From NCBI GenBank assembly GCA_041398845.1, contig JAWKTZ010000007.1:1426001-1490000 (forward strand): DNA of 64,000 bases. The letters run 5' to 3'. The translations under genes and the position numbers were made by a program. Below the pieces are notes generated by a model. That model saw only the letters and a program-made list of their open reading frames with translations. It was not told the origin of the DNA and searched no databases. Source of the stretch: Fuerstiella sp041398845 (GTDB taxonomy: Bacteria; Planctomycetota; Planctomycetia; Planctomycetales; Planctomycetaceae). How positions within the stretch are numbered: position 1 is the stretch's first letter; each line of letters begins with the position of its first letter. Positions 20,701 to 26,382 of this stretch are shown here, in pieces.

Positions 20701-21164
20701 CGCAGTTGAGCCTGGCTCAGATAGTAGGCTGCCAGAGCATCATCGGGACGCAGACGGTCGGCTTTCAGCAGCGCATCCACTGCGGCCGCATCATTGCCTC
20801 GGTGTGCTTCGAACATGCCCAGCAGCATCCGCAACGCACCGTTGTCCGCTTCGCTGTCCGCACGTTGCTGCAGCGACTGCAGGAACGAATCCAGCGTACC
20901 GAATTCGACATGGTGCCCATAAACGCGATCCAGAGCCGTGCCCAGCCGCGGATTCTTTTCCAGAATGCTGAAGAACCGTTCGGCGGTTTTGATCTGCCGA
21001 GCTTCCTCTTCTGACAGTTCGGCTTCGGACACTTCGGTTTCGTCGGCCAACACGGAACCGTCAGGCTGAACTGACAAGGTGACAAACGAGGCCACCGACA
21101 AAACCATGAGGCACAGAAATCCGCCGCGAGCAGTGCGAGCGAAAGAATACAAACACGGCATCAT
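8772..21164 (-). CDS. Giant exported TPR protein with duplicated LamG-like (DUF1581/DUF1583-type) modules
   Basis: A 4130-residue protein. The chosen ATG (21164) has GGAGA about nine bases upstream and begins a signal peptide (residues 1-40, 'FLCLMVLSVASFVTLSV'). Residues about 60-2700 are tetratricopeptide repeats, many with canonical W/L-G-Y-A-F-A-P spacing (for example 'LLGMFEAHRGNDAAAVDAL' and 'AAYYLSQAQLRVGQ'). Two copies of a beta-sandwich pair follow (about 2920-3290 and 3540-3900), each ending with 'FGLFR' and a 'GNWP-x-x-LP' signature. The C-terminal about 230 residues form another sandwich-like region. The pairs resemble the DUF1581/DUF1583 domains described in Rhodopirellula; assignment is by eye. 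It probably acts outside the cytoplasmic membrane as a scaffold or binding protein. It is divergent from moxR, with a shared 300-base region, and is followed by the coiled-coil membrane protein. Confidence 0.85.
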   Translation of the reverse strand: MMPCLYSFARTARGGFLCLMVLSVASFVTLSVQPDGSVLADETEVSEAELSEEEARQIKTAERFFSILEKNPRLGTALDRVYGHHVEFGTLDSFLQSLQQRADSEADNGALRMLLGMFEAHRGNDAAAVDALLKADRLRPDDALAAYYLSQAQLRVGQSEDAVASLERAISRKPARADLLEISQTLGRVHQRAQRTEEAMQVWQRLESQFPDDPRVLEQIAVTLAEEGQSAAALARYRKLAELVRDDYRKVIYQVTAAELTIKTGQREEGIASLEQVLADLNPESWLYRDVRRRIEDVFMRSGDQDSLVKYYQRWLESHPEDVEGMTRLARFLATSARVPEATAWMEKALKLAPSRTDLRKAFIDQLVNDQRFAEAAAQYKQLVEAAPGNPDFLRDWGKLVLRNKDVPEADRRKEAIGIWNQILATRPDDALTVSQVADLFRQNRMPEQAEQLYRKAVELADGDAQYREYLGEFLHVQKRSEEALAVWAGIAEGPHRNAVNITRLAEVYNSFGFPDKAVVEIAEAVKLDSKDFSLQIRAADYHSRAGRYDDAMKYVDAANALAANDDERDAVIQQRIEVLQVSQQLDSAADALLAELKTKSDATVADWYLAARYLEAGRRWPDASEAIDQAIKRDPKSVPSMTVAARIAETSGDYGRAADMNRTLAEIDRRSRGDHLMNVSRLEAQLGRTDEALEAAQQLIASAPGNTDHYEFYAQMCFRLGKADDGLEALRKAVRINPNEPHLIMALGAALADQLRTDEAIEVYWRAFEKSEDVEDKVGLTMKIAPLYQQINQFDKLVDRFERDRREEDKRREMTICLAQAWHTYGDISAARQELESLLSEDTRDTNLLNQLAKLCQSGSDLDAAIAYQRQLVAIAPGHETEFPLAGMLMANSQLDEAREIFVKLTQREEDPVRQIKSLDSLLTQGNFESVIGVIEPLLAQNRDDWELLYREGVAWASLEKPEEAINRFQRILALTLPYDSLSRSAEARLQQAQAKAKSDNLRGISTAVPQKQSPLAMRSSSSQVQIASGLVADNRYYGSGQSPPVWSPEAYGVARMAAYGWLLRYEEEAEQTADGKASAAVAEPAESIVDVVKAKAEPDNAPRERIYDLLYVAQLKNDYPTVFNIARRLAKGGGKDEQQFFLTSLNLRNIDVNQATRSSSGQPGVKKTPLNEDDLQLLRDCYQQLVEDSSAVDLSSMYGGNIAYGANGQVYMQIGGSYTMLAGVFRDSSGGFLDTLVEELRLAGETDEALELLNQKLTSAATAGELAAAMALLLKEERDDELPDYFDRWQQAALQQIADAPVTSPGRGSSRTASRTASRTASAVVLSMAQNTIQQWMGRLGADEENAQVLSVLDGCLTVAAAEARHRRLVQAAQTRRTQSTTASSAAGRLAVYYGKDQTQANVNFPPISTWVDHTACTLLYQAHEVLKRNDVGADLTDHLRQRLQSLTDDSDDVDQRLCNTMYLASALWWADEQDEAIDLMASVSTLAADDLSMQFSLANMYLARGDFEDSLNVIESIVPRDQRVLQQRELQALQLAERLGDTDRARAAAERLFGLRLDAQTQLSLVDHMRRLGLSSMADAILARAERTATNQTSSLASLMMLYQGQGKTEQATQLAHMLLRKTPSPIAINNRSSRNPTRYRTTDSGLRTQALQLLHQSGAMKGLIEQLEAQLKRSPDSLLPLQQLIEFYGITAQNDEAMKVLQQAISVRPDSPILRLYLAKQFSQAGKHNEACDQYLELLKLQPGWVTDELYQIDRVFTQAKRQTDLVKGLSEINMKQISQPYYIVNTASRLLQNESTLEAGLTLLERAFDAFPSYRQNLVQNLRNESVWKNDRVYAFAKRAVLPSVQDIQSNPWMGLDQINSYSGNGEVNVFFHQMLQGLKTSDKMKDLEASISELLEQHPEWHSGSAMLALMELTSGRKAEAQTRLQKLADDEELIKTMPAEACWIIGQELDRFEETRDLAMTLFERAMSAPSRNSMNQLQYSPVSKLIDGYVRVGRKDDARAVLLKQLSAATFDQWDEEYSSYQRIENSNWAAQKLLTMESPVDAVRLYQQLLEKPESLVAAARWNGNGADYYENTARKGLAKALASVTSENADEAIAQLLVVPDTIKPGAPAVELMLAVPDAGSLGKEPFRSSYVELLKTLSKEKSIADNIAARLSQMAKQHPDDLSIATAVTAWALEMQHDDAAESVKNLVTLASDHPLETIAEGRRPNSRQRREAAMLIPLWLVARHCLATDDLREEGTRLAELCSAAAARQVGTKERSAILYDWGDLLIRAGRRDEAEARWSELLDLATERPSQRKAKAEPRTGWIPRGTDANRVGVKKMIPTRLLMPQTDRPKSRPTTQPAADRSEPDALTAERIPPLTLSQFRTAIVVARSAAKNGMPQLSRRAVRESLKGGFPVADPVPVDLNNSGRSVIRSSSSSSSGTADPIEAEVVSSLKEIVGLWKGDQYPADETYALLKLLVLPESRPQEIRMYVTASSISEASIDSLADALVNAAASAEQLDDLKAAIAARQSDSVSVPVKVLDCLIGLKQDLIADVGDRLKELNNLLQSGLATADQQIAFLAAVRAFQTPELKPAAFPILRHIMQQDLQSTATSNRQPQVSGRLAKMVNQYLADNGDQKSVQDYFDSVMVSRQAYYSRYSGDYGMYMQWRDLASLAEQASELKMSNVAMEFLGRACDFDVTSYSRPDMATPLAGLVSHLRTLPAAERYAAWHAWTMPIEGRQTLRVLYETYSPTQVPKVFTTADRPAEGQLNSRMLSNLSELVDAARQAEKLNDLKMETQALVDANVKTADILLALTLIAQDDVAAGVPLVRSLQDSFRERMKPAEGSSRSERPMSHGDYLVYHAALQSEGFVEIFEDRLPQFRKQLQDTSQHQMLQVVNRDWASRISSKARPDLNSPGSRFRHWTPVNSGESSGSRRPWWAVYDDHLVQLSGFDGSDLYFRYPVTGNFTISVDCYDNSWAECDASYGGVLVMAQNWSSQTTVRSVSGHESIRRPTAMKRSRPAFNTISIEVTDKTVRHLLNNHLVYEEPATPTSPWLFLHTEGSRISGFRNIRISGDAGIPKSVSLIDGDQMDGWNCSFFGDSKPRRRLMAETPKNENDSLAYDQRNEPASFSWDAEDGILHGHGTKNPADNQQSWIYYQRPLTSGDSFEYEFFYVPGQTVAHPTIGRVALLLEPDGVHSHWLASRSDESLNNIAPDNTIVEDSIRRGPEQLPLNENDWNRVQLQLQEDTAIVTLNGTVVCERALEPELSRRFGLFRYNAQSSQVRHVKLTGNWPEALPSGRELLAVEQPDSPESVLSVAEILDDAMIIPLAGEVVLASRAMEADEAFDYLADWVLPSDTHQNIRLDFSSTSATKVRATDDAADDATDSDFGHILCPAAELVRVAVRQNKLEAIGAFIDRYQPVTPAQERSLNALKALVAIEAGADNVVMDALRSTWSIVEGQYPQGTPARERLPEFLVAWRAGHHAKYWAWGSDIAGQLRRIERSDRRSNDEAFQRHVHTLVGDIETFAQTLPATSTSAPAQWTMVPYWKPEHRMKGFRPSLWSVSKGTALHFPGDTWNQLYFQSPLKGQFEIVANHSTHGHKEVSMAWGMHSAEPRHDLKAVRVAKVMHNARDVPKDVNLPMWDQQADFRVVVDGRKVTTWTNGVLVHEETFEADPDPWLLLQSHAATNYARISGLTILGTPEIPSEIDLIQIAGMASWRADIYGEWFRTESDNDNNENVPWRRVGEELVGRLDENTTSEYRESLIRYQRPMLEDGVIEFETWYEPGSFEVHPALGQLAFLLSPEGVQLHHCTMAQYETGGLSAGNRQPIPNAAESLALKPNDWNQVRLTLNGNQVTIAVNGTDAATVSISDPANERQFGLFRWSNRTQSRVRRLIYRGNWPKSLPAVAEQELATSTVESMLADSRVTVDVDLSQSAEKLRSMKVSMQGPKDRHRTSPDGLELHLHDSRQWGDNPGVSLNEIIHGDCEITVDYKDLKISPQKTGWGVSFAVDVDLDDEQKTRVESSVSLNPERQLQYKSHFFRNHPNGKHQVAESQFLKPGNASGRLRLIRRGGRIDCFAAPENSTQFVLLNSITIGNAAIRKVACMGKSSDDVAKVDVTLTRLTVRQVNENTVTSK
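13872..13892 (-). repeat. Seven-unit trinucleotide repeat (TGA on +, TCA on -) inside the giant TPR gene
   Basis: Seven perfect TGA units on the plus strand read as consecutive Ser codons on the coding minus strand, giving a poly-Ser linker at about residue 2430. Slippage would alter linker length without a frameshift. Confidence 0.9.
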
Positions 21165-21464
21165 CGGAGAGTCTCCACAAAAGGAAACGCGGTTGTGTGT
21201 CTGAGGAAAGTCGCAGGCGGCCCTGGTGTGGAAAGTTGCAACCGCCGACATTAGCATGCTAACCGCACCGAAATGACGAGACTATCAACTCGATCGGAAA
21301 ACGTACAGACAAAATGTCTTATTTTTTGATCGACGGCTTTACAGGTGGAGTGTACTTTCAGAAGTCCGAGCGTATGCTTTGCAGCAATTCGGCTTCGGAT
21401 GTGTGGCAGAAACGGCCCACGGTTCGAATGGGACGGCGAGTAATCAACAACGGGAGTTCTGTGA
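21165..21464. promoter_or_regulatory. Divergent promoter region with a perfect 12-bp palindrome
   Basis: 300 bases separate the start codons of the giant TPR gene (-) and moxR (+). The perfect palindrome TTAGCATGCTAA lies at 21251-21262, about 87 bases from the TPR start and 203 from the moxR start. It is placed where a dimeric regulator could act on one or both promoters. This is inference; no regulator gene is adjacent and no second copy was seen. Confidence 0.35.
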
Positions 21465-22475
21465 ATGAACATTGATGATGGCCTGAAGCAGCAGCTTGAC
21501 GATTTTCGCCGTGACTTTCAGCAACTGAAGTCTGAGATCTCCAAAGTCATTGTCGGGCAGCATGAGATTCTGGATGACATGCTGATCACATTGATTGCCG
21601 GCGGCCATGTCCTGCTGGAAGGAGTGCCCGGCCTGGGAAAAACTCTGACCGTCAGAACGCTGGCCGAAGCGCTGCATCTGCAGTTTCATCGTATTCAGTT
21701 CACGCCGGACCTGATGCCTGCCGACCTGGTTGGAACTCAGGTCATCAGTGAAACTGACGACGGACGCAAGGTGTTCGAATTTCAGCAGGGACCGGTCTTC
21801 ACCAATGTTCTGCTGGCTGATGAAATCAATCGAGCCACTCCGAAAACTCAGTCCGCTCTCCTGGAAGCCATGCAGGAACATTCCGTGACAGTGGCCGGAG
21901 TCACTCACAAACTATCCGAGCCGTTCTTTGTGATGGCAACTCAGAACCCGCTGGAAATGGAAGGCACGTATCCTCTTCCGGAAGCTCAACTGGACCGTTT
22001 TTTCTGCAAACTGATGGTGAAGTTTCCCACCGTGGATGATCTGGAAACCATACTGGATCGCACCACTGAATCGCGGAAACCCACGGCCGAAGCCGTCATG
22101 ACGGGCGATCGAATTCTGGAAATGTCGGCTTTGTCACGCCTGATCCCCATAGCTCCGGATGTGCGCCGATATGGCGTCGCCCTCATTGTTGCCACTCATC
22201 CCGATCACGAACTGGCGGCAGCTCCAACAAAAAAGTACGTGCGTTTCGGAGCCAGTCCGCGAGGACTTCAGGCGCTGATTCTGGGGGCGAAGATTCGAGC
22301 CATCCTGGACAGCCGTTACCATGTGGCTCGCGAAGATCTTCGTATCATGGCGTCTCCGGTACTCAGGCACCGAATGATTCTGAACTTTGAAGGTCAGGCC
22401 GAAGGGATCAGTGCGGATGATGTGATCGACAAAATCATCGCCGGCATTCCGGAAGATGCGCTGGCCGTTGCATAG
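21465..22475 (+). CDS. moxR: MoxR-family AAA+ ATPase
   Basis: A 336-residue protein; the ATG is preceded by GGGAG at a normal distance. Walker A is GVPGLGKT (residues 53-60), Walker B is 'LLADEINRA' (about 116-124), and sensor 1 is 'VMATQNP' (about 147-153), followed by the 'GTYPLPEAQLDRF' signature of the MoxR subfamily and the lid domain. MoxR ATPases act as chaperone-like partners of vWA proteins in envelope stress or metal/cofactor insertion. This one heads an operon with DUF58 and two vWA membrane proteins, the classical MoxR/Bat arrangement. The link to the DUF58 gene is interrupted by the GxxExxY elements described below. Length and motifs are complete, and the call is firm. Confidence 0.97.
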   Translation: MNIDDGLKQQLDDFRRDFQQLKSEISKVIVGQHEILDDMLITLIAGGHVLLEGVPGLGKTLTVRTLAEALHLQFHRIQFTPDLMPADLVGTQVISETDDGRKVFEFQQGPVFTNVLLADEINRATPKTQSALLEAMQEHSVTVAGVTHKLSEPFFVMATQNPLEMEGTYPLPEAQLDRFFCKLMVKFPTVDDLETILDRTTESRKPTAEAVMTGDRILEMSALSRLIPIAPDVRRYGVALIVATHPDHELAAAPTKKYVRFGASPRGLQALILGAKIRAILDSRYHVAREDLRIMASPVLRHRMILNFEGQAEGISADDVIDKIIAGIPEDALAVA

Positions 22476-22487
22476 CACACCGATTGA

Positions 22488-22669
22488 ACCACGGACGACT
22501 CTAAGCACACGTCAGAACCGCAGGAAGGAGATGTCCGTTTTTTTGTTTTATGAGGAGCAATGTGCGGCGTGCAAACGGAACGCATCATTCGTTGGTCCCA
22601 GGCGTTGCAAATACAAATTCATTCTTTGATTCCCCGCAATTTTTCCGTGTGCTCCGTGTTTTCCGTGGT
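22488..22669. repeat. Internally deleted copy of the GxxExxY element (MITE-like)
   Basis: This 182-bp unit begins ACCACGGA and ends TCCGTGGT. Its left arm (through the purine-rich 'GCAGGAAGGAGATGT') matches the left arm of the full element at 22700. Its right arm matches that element's right arm, including codons for a remnant 'GVQTERIIR' equivalent to the GxxExxY protein's last residues 'GIQVERIIR'. The roughly 370 bases that would encode the rest of the protein are missing. It is therefore read as a non-autonomous deletion derivative lying in tandem with the intact copy. Confidence 0.75.
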
Positions 22670-22775
22670 GGACTGTCGGCTCAGCAGCGTACTGAGTGAA
22701 CCACGGAAAGCACAGAGCACACGGAAGAATCGCAGGATGGAGTTGTCGGGATTTTTTTTGAAGGGGAGATGTGTT

Positions 22776-23153
22776 GTGAGTGATCTGTTATTTGAGGAGG
22801 AGTCGTATGTTCTGCGCGGTGCGGCGTTTGAAGTTTACAAAGAGCAGGGATGCGGGTTTCTGGAAAGGGTCTATCAGGAGTGCATGGAGATCAAGCTGTC
22901 GCTGAGAGAAGTTCCTTTTGTTCCCAAGCGACCGCTCGCGCTGGCATACAAGAAGGTTCCATTGAAAGCAACGTACGAACCCGACCTGATTTGTTTCGAC
23001 CGGATCATTGTCGAACTCAAAGCCGAAAAGACACTTTGTAACGAACACCGCGCTCAGTTGCACAACTATCTCAAAGGAACCGACCTGCGTCTCGGTTTCC
23101 TCATTAACTTCGGACATCACCCCGGCATCCAGGTTGAACGCATCATCCGTTAG
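22776..23153 (+). CDS. GxxExxY protein, PD-(D/E)XK nuclease-like
   Basis: A 125-residue protein. The start is GTG 22776, with the strong site AAGGGGAG seven bases upstream; the open frame further upstream is repeat sequence. The family signature G-x-x-E-x-x-Y is at residues 27-33 (within 'GCGFLERVY'). A PD-(D/E)XK-like core, 'EPDLICFDRIIVELKAEK', lies near 75-92, followed by 'HRAQLHNYLK', typical of the family. Proteins of this family are often present in several copies per genome and their function is unknown; nuclease activity is inferred from the fold. It interrupts the moxR-DUF58 operon in the same orientation. The TAG stop is made of TA plus the first G of the inserted palindromic element. 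Confidence 0.88.
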   Translation: MSDLLFEEESYVLRGAAFEVYKEQGCGFLERVYQECMEIKLSLREVPFVPKRPLALAYKKVPLKATYEPDLICFDRIIVELKAEKTLCNEHRAQLHNYLKGTDLRLGFLINFGHHPGIQVERIIR

Positions 23154-23251
23154 GCTCTGTGTCTAAAGGGGGCTAAACCCTCGGGCAGCGCAGTTTCACA
23201 AGCAAATCAAGTTGGCCTCCAAAGAGTCAGACCCCTTTAGAAAGTAGAGCC
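23153..23251. repeat. Palindromic element, copy A (diverged), inserted at the GxxExxY stop
   Basis: This 99-bp unit starts GGCTCTGTGTCTAAAGGGGG and ends with ACCCCTTTAGAAAGTAGAGCC; the two ends are inverted copies with a few mismatches. Its interior 'CTAAACCCTCGGGCAGC' corresponds to the CTGACCCTCTCCGGGCAGC core of the three copies at 32.8-34.8 kb. The sibling deleted GxxExxY copy lacks this insert, which fixes its borders (the flanking sequence continues as GGTCC). The first bases GGCTCTGT are also those of the IS5-family element at 41265. Confidence 0.7.
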
Positions 23252-23337
23252 TGGTCCGTTACGCTGCAAAGACAACTCACCCTGTGATTCGCTGTAATTT
23301 TCCGTGTGTTCCGTATCTTCCGTGGTCACTCTCCGCC

Positions 23338-24213
23338 ATGTTGTTTCCGCCTGATTTTCTGACTCGCCTGGAATACCTTTCGATCATGTCGAAGCGGGTG
23401 TTTCGCGGAACTCTGCTGGCTCAGCGACGCACCATGCAGATGGGATCGGGAATTGAATTTTCTGATCACCGTGAATACTCGGCCGGCGACGATCTGCGCT
23501 ACATGGACTGGAACATCTATGCGCGGCACGGGGACCTGTTGCTGAAGCGGTTTCAGGAAGAACAGGACCTGCACGTTTATCTGATGCTGGACTGTTCCCG
23601 CAGCATGGCCTTCGGGGATCCGGCCAAGTTCGATCTTGCAAGGCATCTCACGGCTGCTCTGGCCTACATCGCTCTGGCCGATCTGGATCGCATTGCTGTG
23701 GTCGCCTACGCCGACGGCATTATCCGGGAATTCCCGATCACTCGGGGAAAAGCACGCATTCTGGCGTTGATGAAGTTTCTGGAAGAACTGCCGACTGCCG
23801 GACAGGACACAGACCTTGGTCGATCCGTGCAGGGCCTGCTGCATCGAGGTTCACGTTCGGGACTGGCCGTTGTCATCAGCGATCTGTTTGACGAACACGG
23901 ATTTCAGAAGGGCCTGGACCAGTTGCGGCATCGTCGCTTTGACGCTCATGTTCTGCAGTTGCATGATCCCAAAGAAGCAAATCCTGATCTGCTGGGAGAT
24001 GTGGAACTGGAAGACATCGAAACCGATTCCATTCGCATGGTCACCGTCACAGAAAAGAATGTGCGCACCTACAAAAAGCTGTTCCAGCAGCACCAACAGG
24101 CCGTCCGGGATTATTGCAACAACTATGGTCTCGGGTGTACTCAATCACCATCGGTTGTACCGTTTGATGAACTGGTGATGAGCATGATGCGAGCCTCAGC
24201 GGTGGGAAGGTAA
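23338..24213 (+). CDS. DUF58 domain protein
   Basis: A 291-residue protein. The ATG at 23338 begins a normal DUF58 N-terminus ('MLFPPDFLTRLEYLSI'); an upstream GTG in frame would read through the repeat end and is rejected. The signature 'GSGIEFSDHREYSAGDDLRY' spans about 38-57, and the 'DWNIYARHGDLLLKRFQEE' segment follows. A vWA-like fold has 'LMLDCSRSMAFG' as a D-x-S-x-S-like MIDAS start near residue 87. Family members work with MoxR ATPases and Bat-type vWA proteins at the membrane. Four bases separate its stop from the next gene, so translation is coupled. No obvious Shine-Dalgarno site precedes the ATG, probably because the GxxExxY element ends 11 bases upstream. Confidence 0.93.
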   Translation: MLFPPDFLTRLEYLSIMSKRVFRGTLLAQRRTMQMGSGIEFSDHREYSAGDDLRYMDWNIYARHGDLLLKRFQEEQDLHVYLMLDCSRSMAFGDPAKFDLARHLTAALAYIALADLDRIAVVAYADGIIREFPITRGKARILALMKFLEELPTAGQDTDLGRSVQGLLHRGSRSGLAVVISDLFDEHGFQKGLDQLRHRRFDAHVLQLHDPKEANPDLLGDVELEDIETDSIRMVTVTEKNVRTYKKLFQQHQQAVRDYCNNYGLGCTQSPSVVPFDELVMSMMRASAVGR

Positions 24214-24217
24214 CGCG

Positions 24218-26329
24218 ATGTCATTTGCTGTCCCCACCGCTTTGTTCCTGACCGCCTTAGCGTTGCCGATCATTGCACTGTATATCCTGAAGGTGCGGCT
24301 GAGACGGGTTCCGGTGTCGACCAATCTGTTCTGGAAGCAGGTTTACGACGAAAAGCCACCACGCTCACTGTGGCAGAATCTGCGGCACCTGCTTTCTCTG
24401 GCAGCTCAACTGCTGCTGTTGCTGCTGCTGGTTCTGGCACTGACCGATCCGTATTTTTCGTGGCAGGCGCTGCAGGCTCGACGACTGGTCATTGTGCTGG
24501 ACGGTTCGGCCAGCATGCAGGCCACCGATATCAGCCCATCGCGATTTGAGGCTGCTCGAGCGGCCGCGCATCGTGTGCTGGATGGACTTCGTTTTCGAGA
24601 TGAAGTGGCCATTGTGTCAGCCGGAAGTCGGCCGGAAGTGGTCCTGGGCGTGGCGAGTCACGTTCCAACGCTGCGACGAGCGGTCGATGCTGTCCACCCC
24701 GTTGACGCAGCCGCTTCACTGGATGCCGCCATTGAACTGGCTCGACAACTGATCGGCAATCATCCTCATGGGCAGATTCTGGTATTCAGCGATGGATGTG
24801 CTCAACGCGCAGACGACACCATCACCACATCACTGGCTCCGATTCCGGCATCCGTTGCTGTGGTGACCGAGTCTAAGAATGACACGGCCGAAGACGCTGA
24901 AGAGACTGACCTCGCAAGCGAGACCAGCTCCGCAGACACGGCGAGCGATCAAAACGCGGACGACACGGCTGCAACAGATCGCGAACAGCACACGGTTAAA
25001 ATCGTCCATCAGACCTTTGCAACAGCGGCTGCCAACGTTGGCATCACACAGTTTCAGGCACGACGCAGTCTGGCAGACCCGATTGGTTATGAGATTCTGG
25101 TTTCGGTTCGCAATGCTTCGTCGATCGTGGTCAAGGGACGCCTGGAACTGGAACTCGACCAGATTCCTGTCGATATCATTCCATTGACCCTGCAGCCCGA
25201 AGAGGTCCAGACACGATCCATCGAAAAAACATCGCTGGAAGGCGGGCTGCTGACCGCAACGTTGACTGAGCTTCGTCCCGCCGATCCGAACTCGGACTCA
25301 GCATCGACTGCGTCCTCGGGGGCGTCAACACCTGCTGTCAACAGGCTGCCATTGGACGATACCGCATGGGCCATTGTGCCGCCTCGTGTTGTCCAGAACG
25401 TTCTGATTGTGACTCCCGGCAATCTGTTTCTGCAAAAGGTGTTTGAAGCCAACCCACTGGTCAACATCACGGTTCGCAACGACCTTCCCTCACAGTGGCC
25501 GACCGATACCATCGTGGTCCTGCATCGCCTGATTCCCGGCACTCTGCCGGAAGGCAATCTGCTGGTCGTGGATCCTGAAACGGATTCCAATCTGTGGACC
25601 ACGGGAACGATGATTGCCAACCCGATTATCACCGAGCAGGATGAAGTGTCGCCGCTGATGACTCATCTCCGCATGGATAATGTGCTTCTCCCGGACGCTC
25701 GGCAACTGAAATTCACTCAGCCCATTCATCAGTTGGCGGCTACGGTCACCGGAGAAACGGTGTATGGCCAGATCCCTCGGCCCGGCGGTTCGTGTCTGGT
25801 GTTAAGCGTGAATCTGGAACGCAGCGATCTGGCGTTTCGCACCGCCTTCCCCATTCTCGTAACGAATGCGCTCAGTTGGTTTGCGGGGCAACCGGGCGAA
25901 CTGCAGCCGTCAGTCATGGCCGGACAACTGACCACACTGGACACGGTCAATCAGGCAGAAGAAGGTGCAACGTTGAGGATGTTGATGGCTCCCGGCGGCA
26001 CGACTTCGCCACTGTTGAGCCAACAGATCGGACCACTGAACGAAGTGGGTGTGTGGAGCGTCTTTCAAGGGAATTCGGGTACGGCAACAGCGGACTCCGC
26101 TGGAAACGACAGTGATGTTGTCGACGGAATTCTGGTTCAGCAGATCGCCGTGAATCTGGCGAACGAGAATGAAACTGACCTGCGGCCTGTCGAACCGGCA
26201 TCCACGGGCGACGACGTTGTCGTTGCCGGCACCTGGCTGACTCGACCTGTCTGGTTTTATCTGATCGTTCTGGCCACGGTTTCTTGTGCAGTGGAGTGGT
26301 TTTTGTATCAGCGTCGGTTTCTTTCCTGA
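24218..26329 (+). CDS. BatA-like membrane protein with vWA domain
   Basis: A 703-residue protein. Residues 1-80 carry the BatA/aerotolerance N-terminal layout: a first helix at 5-24, the 'LYILKVRLRRVPVSTNLFW' turn, and a second helix at 58-80. A vWA domain follows with the MIDAS segment 'LDGSASM' near 94-100 and 'ILVFSDGC' near 187. After an acidic low-complexity linker (about 210-250) come beta-rich domains, and a single C-terminal helix (about 675-695) precedes a short basic tail. It lies in the moxR-DUF58 operon. The vWA metal site probably mediates protein interaction at the cytoplasmic membrane under MoxR control, as known for the family; the client is unknown. Confidence 0.88.
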   Translation: MSFAVPTALFLTALALPIIALYILKVRLRRVPVSTNLFWKQVYDEKPPRSLWQNLRHLLSLAAQLLLLLLLVLALTDPYFSWQALQARRLVIVLDGSASMQATDISPSRFEAARAAAHRVLDGLRFRDEVAIVSAGSRPEVVLGVASHVPTLRRAVDAVHPVDAAASLDAAIELARQLIGNHPHGQILVFSDGCAQRADDTITTSLAPIPASVAVVTESKNDTAEDAEETDLASETSSADTASDQNADDTAATDREQHTVKIVHQTFATAAANVGITQFQARRSLADPIGYEILVSVRNASSIVVKGRLELELDQIPVDIIPLTLQPEEVQTRSIEKTSLEGGLLTATLTELRPADPNSDSASTASSGASTPAVNRLPLDDTAWAIVPPRVVQNVLIVTPGNLFLQKVFEANPLVNITVRNDLPSQWPTDTIVVLHRLIPGTLPEGNLLVVDPETDSNLWTTGTMIANPIITEQDEVSPLMTHLRMDNVLLPDARQLKFTQPIHQLAATVTGETVYGQIPRPGGSCLVLSVNLERSDLAFRTAFPILVTNALSWFAGQPGELQPSVMAGQLTTLDTVNQAEEGATLRMLMAPGGTTSPLLSQQIGPLNEVGVWSVFQGNSGTATADSAGNDSDVVDGILVQQIAVNLANENETDLRPVEPASTGDDVVVAGTWLTRPVWFYLIVLATVSCAVEWFLYQRRFLS

Positions 26330-26382
26330 AAAAAGCTGCCCGACGTCTGTTTCCCGACCGTTAACGACGCAGTTGTGATTTC

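Larger units (their letters stand above)
22700..23326 (+). mobile_element. GxxExxY cassette bounded by ~38-bp inverted repeats
   Basis: The left end (22700-22738) starts ACCACGGAAAGCACAGAGCA. The right end (about 23290-23326) ends TTCCGTGTGTTCCGTATCTT followed by CCGTGGT. The left end and the reverse complement of the right end of the neighbouring deleted copy match over about 39 bases with roughly seven differences, so both copies share the same terminal inverted repeats. The GxxExxY gene fills the interior. A separate palindromic element (23153-23251) is inserted in its 3' part. The right end stops 11 bases before the DUF58 start codon. That the unit has moved is inference from repeat structure; no flanking target duplication was established. 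Confidence 0.65.

Noticed and set aside
22560..22775. Extended start for the GxxExxY gene
   Set aside because: The extension would translate the deleted element copy and TIRs; the GTG at 22776 has a strong Shine-Dalgarno site.
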